64,000 nt of DNA from an uncultured Gemmiger sp. GTDB taxonomy: Bacteria; Bacillota; Clostridia; Oscillospirales; Ruminococcaceae. A program made the translations under genes and the position numbers. The notes under the pieces were generated by a model. It ran no database searches and was not told the DNA's origin. It saw only the letters and a program-made list of their open reading frames with translations. The stretch's first letter is position 1. Each line of letters opens with the position of its first letter. Shown one piece after another: positions 1 to 8,096 of this stretch. The stretch is from positions 1 to 64,000 of the forward strand of contig CALXAH010000002.1 of assembly GCA_944386225.1 (NCBI GenBank). Direction: 5' to 3'.

Positions 1-51
1 CTCTGGTAGAATGAAGTCGCGACACACCATTCTGAAAGGAGACAGCAAACC

Positions 52-1230
52 ATGTCCGAGAAGATTGTACAGCTAAACGAGGAAGTAATCAAGGGGCAGC
101 TCAAGGAACTTGTGCGCGGAAGCGTAGAGGAAACCCTCAACGAACTGCTGGAGGCCGAGGCAGAAAAGTTGACTCAGGCAGCCCGGTACGAGCGAAATGA
201 GCAACGCCAGGGTTACCGCAGCGGCCACTACAATCGTAATCTAACCACCACTTCCGGGGATGTTACTCTCAAGGTGCCTAAGCTCAAAGGAATTTCCTTT
301 GAGACTGCCATTATTGAGCGGTATCGCCGCCGGGAGAGCAGTGTGGAAGAGGCACTCATTGAGATGTACTTGGCGGGCGTATCCGTCCGGCGTGTGGAGG
401 ACATAACCGAGGCTCTCTGGGGCAGCAAAGTCTCGCCCTCTACCATCAGTGAGTTGAATAAGAAAGCGTATGTCCACATTGAAGATTGGCGGAACCGTCC
501 TCTGCAGGGCGGGCGGTATCCGTATGTCTATGTGGATGGAATCTACCTGCGCCGCAACTGGGGAGGAGAGTTTGAAAATGTAGCCATTGCAGTCAACGAG
601 GATGGCTACCGCGAGGTTCTTGGCGCAGCTGAGGGCATGAAAGAAGACAAGGCCAGTTGGGTCAATTTCTTTCAGTGGCTCCGTGGCCGTGGTCTGGATG
701 GGGTTAAATTGGTGGTTGATGACAAGTGTCTTGGTATGCTGGAAGCCGTGGGAGAAGTGTTTCCTGAGGCCAAATACCAGCGGTGTACCGTCCACTTCTA
801 CCATAACGTGTTCTCTGTAACGCCACGCTCCAAGGTAAAGCTGGTGGCCAAGATGTTCAAGGCGATCCACGCTCAAGAGAGCAAGAAAGCTGCCCACGAA
901 AAGGCTAAAGCTGTGGTAGAAGAGCTACGCTCTATGAAGCTGAAAGAAGCGGCCAAGAAGGTGGAGGACAGCATTGAAGAAACGCTAACCTACTGCGATT
1001 TTCCCAGCGAACATTGGGCCCGTATCCGCACCAACAATGTAATTGAACGACTGAACCGGGAGATCCGCCGCCGCACTCGCGTGGTGGGTAGTTTTCAGGA
1101 CGGCAATTCTGCTCTCATGCTGGTCTGTGCTCGGCTGCGCCATGTGGCCGGTACCCAATGGGGCAACAAGAAGTACATGAACATGAAGCACCTGGAGGCA
1201 GCTCTTGAGGATGCCGCCATTGCTGGCTGA
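52..1230 (+). CDS. IS256-family (mutator type) transposase
   Basis: A 392-residue DDE transposase that would cut and paste its own element. The catalytic triad can be placed at Asp162 (in YVDGIYLRR), Asp223/224 (in LVVDDKCLG) and Glu332 (in ERLNREIRRR), and the order and spacing fit the IS256/Mutator family. Length is normal for the family (about 390-410) and there is no internal stop, so it could be active. A GAAAGGAG ribosome site lies just upstream of the ATG. The right inverted repeat, ending TTGACACTACC at 1284, follows the gene; the left repeat is probably outside the window. The element lies inside the remains of an IS21-type istA gene. Confidence 0.95.
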   Translation: MSEKIVQLNEEVIKGQLKELVRGSVEETLNELLEAEAEKLTQAARYERNEQRQGYRSGHYNRNLTTTSGDVTLKVPKLKGISFETAIIERYRRRESSVEEALIEMYLAGVSVRRVEDITEALWGSKVSPSTISELNKKAYVHIEDWRNRPLQGGRYPYVYVDGIYLRRNWGGEFENVAIAVNEDGYREVLGAAEGMKEDKASWVNFFQWLRGRGLDGVKLVVDDKCLGMLEAVGEVFPEAKYQRCTVHFYHNVFSVTPRSKVKLVAKMFKAIHAQESKKAAHEKAKAVVEELRSMKLKEAAKKVEDSIEETLTYCDFPSEHWARIRTNNVIERLNREIRRRTRVVGSFQDGNSALMLVCARLRHVAGTQWGNKKYMNMKHLEAALEDAAIAG

Positions 1231-1265
1231 CTTCATTCATGCGAAGGCCTGCAAACCAATTTTCG

Positions 1266-1284
1266 AAAAGCCCTTGACACTACC
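1266..1284 (+). repeat. Right terminal inverted repeat of the IS256-family element
   Basis: The sequence ends in TTGACACTACC at 1274-1284, which resembles the usual IS256-family terminus (GGTAGTGTCAA read inward). Immediately after base 1284 the sequence becomes in-frame coding sequence of an IstA-like protein, which marks the insertion junction. The left copy is not visible in bases 1-51. Confidence 0.6.
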
Positions 1285-1504
1285 GTGATTTGTTGCACAT
1301 CTATTCTACTGATCTGAAAATGCTGGTTACGCATACCGTTACCTGGAGCCGAACGGATAGTTTCTGCAACGGACAGTACGAACCTTTGGCACAGCCTGAA
1401 GAGTTTCCCACAGCGCCTGTACAAACGCAGATTTTGCAGCTTCCAAAGCCCTCGCAGGATCCTCCTTTGCCAAATTTGATTTTGACAAGGAGGACCAGGT
1501 ATGA
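1285..1504 (+). pseudogene. istA: IS21-family IstA transposase, C-terminal remnant
   Basis: From 1285 the plus strand encodes a fragment that reads DLLHIYSTDLKMLVTH, then TWSRTDSFC and QPEEFPTAPV. This is like the C-terminal beta domain of IS21-type IstA. The rest of the gene is missing because the IS256-family element sits directly upstream. The expected C-terminus (KFDFDKEDQV and stop) is present but in another frame, so an indel lies at about 1440-1470. The stop in that restored frame (TGA at 1502-1504) overlaps the istB start codon at 1501, the normal istA/istB arrangement. The family call is by motif resemblance only. Confidence 0.65.
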
Positions 1505-2316
1505 AGGAAACAATCTTTGAGTGGGTGGCAGCCGCTGCCTCTGTTTTGAAACTGGATCTTTCCGCTGAGGAATTCGCTCTGTTCGCAGAAGACCGGAAAT
1601 TTTCGGAAGCTAATATGGAGGCTGTACAGATGCTGCTCGGCTATCTCAGTGAAAAGAAACAGCAGACCACCATTCAGACCTTATTGAAGTTGAGCCGTCT
1701 TCCCACAAAAGTGCCCAAGACCTTTGAGAATTTTGACTTTTCGCTGCCCAAAGGGAAAGATGTGGAACGCCTGAAGGTTCTAACGTCCTTGAACGTGATC
1801 TACTCTTGCCGCAATCTGAATCTGGCCTTTATTGGCCCGGCAGGCGCAGGCAAAACGCATTTAGCTCAGGCTTTCGGCTACGCCTACTGCCAGCATGGGT
1901 TGAAAACCTATTTCATTAAGGCATCTAAACTCCAGGACCGATTCACGGCAGCTAGACGTTCCGGAAAGAGCAATTCCTGTCTCAATGGCCTTGTGCGCCC
2001 CTCTTGCCTGATTATTGACGAGATTGGCCACTGTGCTTTTGACAAGGAGAATACTCGACTGTTCTTTGACCTGATTGATCGGCGCTACAACAAGGAAGGC
2101 AGTTTCAATATGATCTTCACCAGAAACAAGAATCCGGCTCTCTGGCGTGAGGATTTCTAGGAAGACGCTACCTTGCTGTGTACGCTGGACTGCATCTTTG
2201 ACGATGCCACTGTGTTTAAGCTGCGTGTTGAAAGTTTCCGGGGAAAGAAGCTGGAGATAGTTTCTTTGCAAACCGGCAAGATACCTGCGATTGAGCCGGT
2301 AATGGCGAAGGAATAA
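1501..2316 (+). pseudogene. istB: IS21-family IstB helper ATPase, interrupted by an in-frame TAG
   Basis: IstB is the AAA+ ATPase that assists IS21 transposition. Walker A (GPAGAGKTHLA) is at residues 112-122 and Walker B (CLIIDEIG) is centred on Asp173. The frame stops at TAG 2158-2160 after residue 219. The same frame then continues without further stops (EDATLLCTLD, then FRGKKLE) to TAA at 2314-2316, giving the usual family length of about 270 residues. The simplest reading is a nonsense mutation, probably of a Glu codon. With istA also truncated, the element cannot move by itself. Confidence 0.85.
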
Positions 2317-2679
2317 CCAGATTGAAATCTGTGTTGTTTGGTCTTTTTAATTGATCTACATTTTGTGATTTCTGTTGAGCCCGAAATGGTTATTTCAGCT
2401 GAACGCTAACAACGATTTGCCCGGTAGCAGTAGCTACCTTTAGAGATATGCAAAACTTGAAGACTTTTTTATACTGGAGCTTTTGCTCTAGTGAAGGATG
2501 TCTGGGATGATCCTCTGTATTATAACCGCAAAAGCTAGATCTTTCTTCCGCCAGAATTCGCTTCAACTGGATCCAGTTATACGGTGTTTATCTGCGTGCC
2601 GGATAGCCTAAAATTGTTATAATTTTGTTACTAATTTCATTTTCTCATAAACCTCGAGAGTTGTGCAACTGCCTCATTT
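2317..2679. other. Intergenic stretch with possible IS21 right end
   Basis: No credible coding sequence is seen. The segment ending at about 2411 (GAACGCTAACA) has the CA terminus expected of an IS21-type right end, but the left end is not in the window for comparison. The rest, up to the end of the polysaccharide cluster, is AT-rich and featureless to my eye. Confidence 0.35.
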
Positions 2680-3621
2680 TTATTGCGTATAGCGCAAAAT
2701 ATCTGGACGGTGTTTTTGAAGAATGGTAATTGCCGCCTGTACAGCGGTTTCGTCACTTCCTTGTTCCAAAATCTTCTCCAATTTTCGTGTTTCAGCCCGG
2801 GCTGCTTCCTCTCTTTTCTTTTGTTTTCTTACAGTGAAATCTTTTGCCAATTTTTCTATCTGCTGTTGATTCTGAGGAAGTTTTTTGGTAATTAAGAATT
2901 CTTCATAAGCATCACAATATAACTCTACCTTGTCTGTAAAATCGATCTGCCGGCCATGGTCCAGCCATAAAATCTTATTGCACATCTCACGAACTTGATC
3001 AATAGAATGTGACACCAAAATTCCAGTAACCCCGCTTGCAAGAATTTCTTTCATCTTATCGCCACTTTTTTTCTGAAATGCACCATCACCCACGCTTAGT
3101 ACTTCATCCAAAATTAGAATATCAGGACTAACTAAGCAAGCTATTGAAAAGGCCAAGCGGCTTTTCATTCCCGAAGACAGTTGTTTAAATGGTCTCTCCT
3201 CAAACTCACGCAACTCAGCAAAATCTATAATTTGTGAGTATGTTTTATCCATAAACTTGCGTGTATATCCTAGCATTGCACCGCGCAAATAGGCATTCTC
3301 TCGTACTGTAAGTTCTCCGTCAAAACCACTAGCCAGTTCCAGCAAGGCTGCAATTGTTCCTTCTTTTCGAATTTCACCATAAGTTGGCACCATAATGCCT
3401 GATATAGCTTTCAATAATGTAGATTTCCCAGCACCGTTTGTTCCAATAATCCCCAACATATCGCCGCGATTCAACGTAAAACTTACATCTTTATCCGCCC
3501 AAAATTCCGTTACATGATATTTCCCTTGCAATCTACGCATCACATATTCTTTCAATCCAATATCTTTAAAGTCACCGGTAATATAACGGATGGATACATT
3601 GTTTGCTTCCAGAATACTCAT
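2680..3621 (-). CDS. ABC-2 polysaccharide exporter, ATP-binding subunit (Wzt/TagH-like)
   Basis: This is the ATPase of a two-component exporter for a lipid-linked polysaccharide. It has Walker A GTNGAGKST, signature LSSGMKSRLAF, Walker B ILILDEVLSVGD and the H-loop VSHS. The early motif with KDVSFTLNRGD and the SVGD after Walker B are typical of the Wzt/TagH/RfbE group. After the ABC domain there are about 80 charged, probably helical residues rather than a full carbohydrate-binding Wzt domain. I chose the ATG at 3621, which has GAGGTG just upstream. A GTG at 3633 overlapping the permease stop is possible. It is the last gene of the cluster. Confidence 0.9.
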   Translation of the reverse strand: MSILEANNVSIRYITGDFKDIGLKEYVMRRLQGKYHVTEFWADKDVSFTLNRGDMLGIIGTNGAGKSTLLKAISGIMVPTYGEIRKEGTIAALLELASGFDGELTVRENAYLRGAMLGYTRKFMDKTYSQIIDFAELREFEERPFKQLSSGMKSRLAFSIACLVSPDILILDEVLSVGDGAFQKKSGDKMKEILASGVTGILVSHSIDQVREMCNKILWLDHGRQIDFTDKVELYCDAYEEFLITKKLPQNQQQIEKLAKDFTVRKQKKREEAARAETRKLEKILEQGSDETAVQAAITILQKHRPDILRYTQ

Positions 3622-3629
3622 GTCCCACC

Positions 3630-4397
3630 TCACACATAATACAAAAATTCATGATTATATTTCTTATAAATCCAGCAGCCAATACCAATGGCAATGCAAA
3701 CATCTGCCATCATTAGCAAATGGAACCAAATCGTAGGTACTGTTCTATCTATAACTATCTTCCGAAAATATCGAATAAAAAGATAAATAGGATTAAGCAA
3801 GAAAGCATTTTGCGCTATAGGAGAATAGTCTTCAATTGAATAAAAGATTGCAGATGCATACATAAGCAACTGCGTAAATACCGTCCACAAGTATTGTACA
3901 TCCCGAAAAAAGACAAATAGTGCCGACAAGATTAGCCCCATTCCAATGTTAAAAAGTACAAGGCAGCATATAGGATAGATGAGAAATATCCATCGCCAAG
4001 TAAAAACGATTCCATCTAAAACACAGAATAAAACAAACACCGAAAGAGTTAACAAAAAATTAATCAAGCATTGTACATTTTTAGAAAATAGGAATAGATA
4101 TTTAGGCACATTTACTTTGGTGAAAATGCTGGAATTACTCATAAGAGATTCCATTCCTTGCCCCGTTGACTCATTAAAGCAACCAAAAACCAAATTTCCA
4201 CAGAACAGATAAATTGTGTAATGTTCAATATTACGCCCAAAAAATTGCGTGAACACTACCCGCATTACCATAAGAGTCATAAGTGGAGAGAGCACACTCC
4301 AAACCATTCCTAACACTGTGCGTTTATATTTTCTTTTAAAATCACGCTTCACCAGTTCCTCGAACAGAAACTTGTGACGCTGAAAATTTTTAAGCAT
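3630..4397 (-). CDS. ABC-2 polysaccharide exporter, permease subunit (Wzm/TagG-like)
   Basis: A membrane protein with about six hydrophobic segments and the N-terminal KRDFKRKYKRTVLGMVWSVLSPL typical of ABC-2 export permeases such as Wzm, TagG and KpsM. It pairs with the ATPase encoded 8 bases downstream. I start it at the ATG at 4397, which has AAAGGTG 11 bases upstream. An upstream in-frame start at 4466 would add 23 unlikely residues. It probably moves the finished or partly finished glycan made by this cluster across the membrane. Confidence 0.9.
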   Translation of the reverse strand: MLKNFQRHKFLFEELVKRDFKRKYKRTVLGMVWSVLSPLMTLMVMRVVFTQFFGRNIEHYTIYLFCGNLVFGCFNESTGQGMESLMSNSSIFTKVNVPKYLFLFSKNVQCLINFLLTLSVFVLFCVLDGIVFTWRWIFLIYPICCLVLFNIGMGLILSALFVFFRDVQYLWTVFTQLLMYASAIFYSIEDYSPIAQNAFLLNPIYLFIRYFRKIVIDRTVPTIWFHLLMMADVCIAIGIGCWIYKKYNHEFLYYV

Positions 4398-4605
4398 CGT
4401 TTGGCAACACCTTTCTGTTTTGTACGCAGAAAAACGGCATATGCCGCTATTCAAAAAGTGTTGCATCCATCATACGCATTTCATCGTAGGGAAGCAACTA
4501 GCTCTTTTTGAAAGCGGCATCCTGTCGTAAAATTTTCTTCAAAGAGAGACAAGTCCCATTACGCTGTTTCTGTTGCACAGATTTATTGGCAACAGATGGG
4601 TCATA

Positions 4606-5940
4606 TCAGAGAGCTTCAGAAATTATATCCACCATATAGTCAATCATTGCATCTGTCATCCCTGGATATACTCCAATCCAAAATGTGTCTTGCATAATGC
4701 GGTCAGTATTTTTCAAGTTTCCAATAATACGATACCCTGTTTTGCTTTCCCGCATTTGATCAAAGCAAGGGTGTTTAATCAAATTGCCAGAAAACAACAT
4801 TCTTGTTTGGATTCCTTTACTCTCTAAATGACGCACTATAGAGTCTCTATCAATCCCTTCACGAACCGTAATAAGGAACCCAAACCAGCTGGGATTACTA
4901 TTAGGAGCTGCTTGTGGAAGGATCAATTTATCCTCAAGATGTTTGAGTTTTTCATAAATACGTTTCCAATTATGACGCCGCCGTTCCACAAAGGAAGGGA
5001 ACTTTTTTAGCTGTTCACAGCCAATAGCAGCCTGCATATCTGTAACCTTTAGATTATATCCAAAATGGCTGTAAACATATTTATGATCATAGCCCTTAGG
5101 CAATTGGCCATACTGACCATCGAACCGATGTGTACAAATATTATCATAGCCAGATGGGCATACGCAGTCTCTACCCCAATCTCGATACGAATTAATCAGC
5201 CGGTGAAGCAATGGGTCGTTGGTATATACACAACCGCCTTCCCCCATCGTCATGTGATGCGGCGGATAAAAACTTGAGGTTCCAATATCTCCAATAGTAC
5301 CAGTGAAGCGTGTTTGTCCATCAATTGTATAAGTGCTGCCTAATGCGTCACAATTGTCTTCTATCAGCCATAGCCCATGCTTATCGCAAAAAGACTTTAC
5401 TGTATACAGATCAAATGGATTTCCCAAAGTGTGGGCGATCATAACTGCTTTTGTTTTCTCGCTAATGGCTTCTTCTAAATATGAGACATCAATATTGTAT
5501 TGAGGAATAGTTACATCCACAAACACAGGTACGGCTCCATACTGAATGACAGGTGTGACTGTTGTAGGGAATCCAGCCGCCACTGTAATCACTTCGTCTC
5601 CCGGCCGTATTTGCCTCTCGCCCAGTTCCGGAGCTGTCAGCGCTGAAAAGGCGATCAGGTTGGCAGAAGATCCACTGTTTACCAGGCTTGCATATCGCAC
5701 TCCTAACCATGCAGCAAACTTCTTTTCAAATTGTTCAGCAAAGCGGCCTGTTGTCAGCCAAAAATCCAGCGCCGAGTCTACAAGGCTACACATTTCCTTT
5801 TCGTCATATACACGTGCGGCATAGGTAATGCGATCGCCAGGTTCAAACTCTTTTTTATTTTCCTTAAACTCATGATAAAAGTCTGACACCGCTTGCAAAA
5901 TATACTCTCGCGCCTCTTCCTCGCTGCTCCATCTTTGCAT
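4606..5940 (-). CDS. rfbH: CDP-4-keto-6-deoxyglucose 3-dehydrase, PMP/iron-sulfur type (RfbH/DdhC)
   Basis: RfbH (E1) removes the C3 hydroxyl of CDP-4-keto-6-deoxy-D-glucose on the way to 3,6-dideoxy sugars. The protein has the DegT/StrS aminotransferase fold. The PLP lysine is replaced by histidine in SFYPPHHMTMGEGG (His228/229), the hallmark of this PMP-dependent dehydrase. A C-x-C-x7-C set (Cys259, 261, 269) fits the [2Fe-2S] ligands of E1, with Cys197 a candidate fourth ligand. The start at 5940 has GAGAGGTGA upstream. It lies 5 bases after rfbG. No E3 reductase (DdhD) gene is in the window. Confidence 0.93.
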   Translation of the reverse strand: MQRWSSEEEAREYILQAVSDFYHEFKENKKEFEPGDRITYAARVYDEKEMCSLVDSALDFWLTTGRFAEQFEKKFAAWLGVRYASLVNSGSSANLIAFSALTAPELGERQIRPGDEVITVAAGFPTTVTPVIQYGAVPVFVDVTIPQYNIDVSYLEEAISEKTKAVMIAHTLGNPFDLYTVKSFCDKHGLWLIEDNCDALGSTYTIDGQTRFTGTIGDIGTSSFYPPHHMTMGEGGCVYTNDPLLHRLINSYRDWGRDCVCPSGYDNICTHRFDGQYGQLPKGYDHKYVYSHFGYNLKVTDMQAAIGCEQLKKFPSFVERRRHNWKRIYEKLKHLEDKLILPQAAPNSNPSWFGFLITVREGIDRDSIVRHLESKGIQTRMLFSGNLIKHPCFDQMRESKTGYRIIGNLKNTDRIMQDTFWIGVYPGMTDAMIDYMVDIISEAL

Positions 5941-5945
5941 GTATA

Positions 5946-7001
5946 TCACCTCTCCATAAATTCTTGTATCTGTTTTTCCATTACATTCATGATGTCGTTG
6001 TTCTCTAACCAGGACTTGGTCCACTCTACAGTTTTATCTATTGCCTGCTCAATCTGCCAACGCGGCTTCCAACTAAATACCGATTTAATCCGCGAGCAAT
6101 CCAACTTTAAAAACGAAGCTTCATGAGGTGCATTATTTTCTCCCCGGTTTACCCACTCAGCACCTTTGCCCCAACTAGCACAGAATAGCTCGACCAATGC
6201 ACCTGTAGTAACACAATCCCCTTCGTTGGGGCCTACATTATACCATCCTTCATATCTTTTATCCATATACTGATTCTGGATAATCATTAGATATGCAAAC
6301 AACGGTTCCAGTACATGTTGATATGGTCGCACAGAGTAAGGGTTTCGCACAGTAATAGGCTTTCCTGCAATTACCGCACGCACACAATCAGGAATAATGC
6401 GATCTACAGAAAAGTCACCACCACCGATTACATTGCCAGCTCTAGCCGTAGAAATGGCAACCTCACGCTCCGCAAAAAAGCTCTGCAAGTAGCTATGGGT
6501 AACCAATTCCGAACATGATTTCGAGTTAGAATAAGGGTCATATCCATCGAGTGGATCAATCTCTCGATAGCCCCAACTCCACTCATTATTTTGGTACACT
6601 TTATCGGTAGTTACATTAAGGAAGCTACGGACACAGGTATTTGTCCGCACGCATTCAAGAACATTTACCGTCCCCATTACATTGATTTCATATGTGCTTA
6701 CCGGATTTCTGTAGCTTTCACGAACGATAGGTTGCGCAGCCATATGGATCACTATCTCGGGTTGCACTTGCTGAAAAAAGCTTTGCAAATGCTCGAGGTC
6801 TCGCACATCCCCAATCTCCGAATAAATTAGGCTTTTGACCTTGCTCAGTTCAAACAGACTAGGTTTTGTTGGTGGCTCTAGTGAATACCCATATACATCT
6901 GCCCCTAAATAATGTAGCAACACACACAACCAAGTTCCTTTAAATCCGGTATGTCCTGTTACCAGAACTTTTTTGCCCTGATAGAATGAAATATCCATCA
7001 T
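5946..7001 (-). CDS. rfbG: CDP-glucose 4,6-dehydratase
   Basis: A short-chain dehydrogenase-type enzyme that makes CDP-4-keto-6-deoxy-D-glucose from CDP-glucose with bound NAD. The NAD-binding VTGHTGFKG is at residues 13-21. The catalytic Y-x3-K is in YDPYSNSKSCSE (Tyr157, Lys161) with TTDKVY before it, and the WSWGYRE stretch is typical of RfbG. Length (351) is normal. Start at 7001 or 6998, behind a GGGGGA ribosome site. It stands between neuB and rfbH; its partner rfbF is about 9 kb upstream in the same cluster. Confidence 0.95.
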   Translation of the reverse strand: MMDISFYQGKKVLVTGHTGFKGTWLCVLLHYLGADVYGYSLEPPTKPSLFELSKVKSLIYSEIGDVRDLEHLQSFFQQVQPEIVIHMAAQPIVRESYRNPVSTYEINVMGTVNVLECVRTNTCVRSFLNVTTDKVYQNNEWSWGYREIDPLDGYDPYSNSKSCSELVTHSYLQSFFAEREVAISTARAGNVIGGGDFSVDRIIPDCVRAVIAGKPITVRNPYSVRPYQHVLEPLFAYLMIIQNQYMDKRYEGWYNVGPNEGDCVTTGALVELFCASWGKGAEWVNRGENNAPHEASFLKLDCSRIKSVFSWKPRWQIEQAIDKTVEWTKSWLENNDIMNVMEKQIQEFMER

Positions 7002-7026
7002 GCTTTCCCCCAATGGGATTTATATT

Positions 7027-8064
7027 TCAAACTAAATCCCAAGTCAAAATTGTGTCTTCCTTGCAATCTTTGCGCACACATCGTCCGACTACGATTTCCT
7101 GATACGCCGGTGAAATACCTACTCCAGGACGCTTTGCAATTAAATCATCCTGCGTAATCACTTCCCCTTCTTTCATATCACGGGTCAGTACCAGAGAGCG
7201 GCGGGCCTCTCTTCTGGGAATTATTTCACAAGGCAAAACAGTCTTTTCCTCTGTGCCCATTATCTCTTTGATCAGCTTAAAATTATTGATTGCCTTAGCA
7301 AAATCATCCGGATCGCCTGCATGATAGTGATCGTTACCAGGCAAAGACTTGTCTAAGGTAAAGTGCTTTTCAATAACTTCTGCTCCTGCAAGATACGCAG
7401 CAGTGAGTACTGTCATAGTATCATCGGGTAATGTATGATCACTATAACCGATGGTAATATCAGGGAATACATGTCTAAGTGTTTTGATCACATTCAAATT
7501 GGCGTTTTGGTATGCGCACGGGTAAGACAAAACACAATGCATCAGCACAATTTTAGGGCATTGCTCTTCCTTAATCACTCTAACCGCATATTCTACTTCC
7601 GACAAATAGGCTGCTCCAACAGAAAGAAAAATCGGCTTTCCTTTCTTTGCAATATGCCTGATAAAAGGGATATTGCTTAAGTCAGAAGAGGAAATTTTAT
7701 ACACATCCATCATATTCTGCAAATAGTCAGCAGAGGCATAATCGAATGGCGTGGATAAAAAGTCGATTCCTACTTTTTTGCAATAATTATATAGCTGCCG
7801 ATACTCCTCTTCACCAAAGTGATCATACTTTGAAAACAGTTCATACTGCGTTTTTGTCACTTCTTTTGTGGTATCCCAATAAGCAGGTGAGTTTTTGGAC
7901 GCTATTGTATTAGCTTTATATGTTTGAAATTTAATCGCGTCAATACCCACTCTTTTAGCTTCGTCAACATAATGGAGTGCTTCTTCCAGCGGTGTTACTC
8001 CGCGCTGCTTTGCTGTATCGTAAAAATTTACGCCCGCTTCTGCAATAATGTAAGGTTTATTCAT
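7027..8064 (-). CDS. Nonulosonic acid synthase (NeuB/SpsE/PseI family)
   Basis: This family condenses a 6-carbon amino sugar with phosphoenolpyruvate to give a 9-carbon sialic-type acid. Motifs include IAEAGVNF at the N-terminus, KFQTYK, FLSTPFD, the metal site region IEKHFTLDK and, at the C-terminus, an SAF/antifreeze-like domain (RRSLVLTRDMKEGEVI). Length 345 is normal. Sequence alone does not decide between sialic, legionaminic and pseudaminic acid. The neighbouring PseG-like domain favours a di-N-acetyl-trideoxy sugar. The upstream modifying enzymes (PseB, C, H or equivalents) are not in this window. Confidence 0.9.
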   Translation of the reverse strand: MNKPYIIAEAGVNFYDTAKQRGVTPLEEALHYVDEAKRVGIDAIKFQTYKANTIASKNSPAYWDTTKEVTKTQYELFSKYDHFGEEEYRQLYNYCKKVGIDFLSTPFDYASADYLQNMMDVYKISSSDLSNIPFIRHIAKKGKPIFLSVGAAYLSEVEYAVRVIKEEQCPKIVLMHCVLSYPCAYQNANLNVIKTLRHVFPDITIGYSDHTLPDDTMTVLTAAYLAGAEVIEKHFTLDKSLPGNDHYHAGDPDDFAKAINNFKLIKEIMGTEEKTVLPCEIIPRREARRSLVLTRDMKEGEVITQDDLIAKRPGVGISPAYQEIVVGRCVRKDCKEDTILTWDLV

Positions 8065-8096
8065 ATCATACAGCCCCCTTGAACCAATTATTTGGT

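Noticed and set aside
2158-2160. TAG in istB as a pyrrolysine codon or programmed readthrough
   Set aside because: No pyl genes or stem-loop are visible and the neighbouring istA is also broken; a plain nonsense mutation is simpler.
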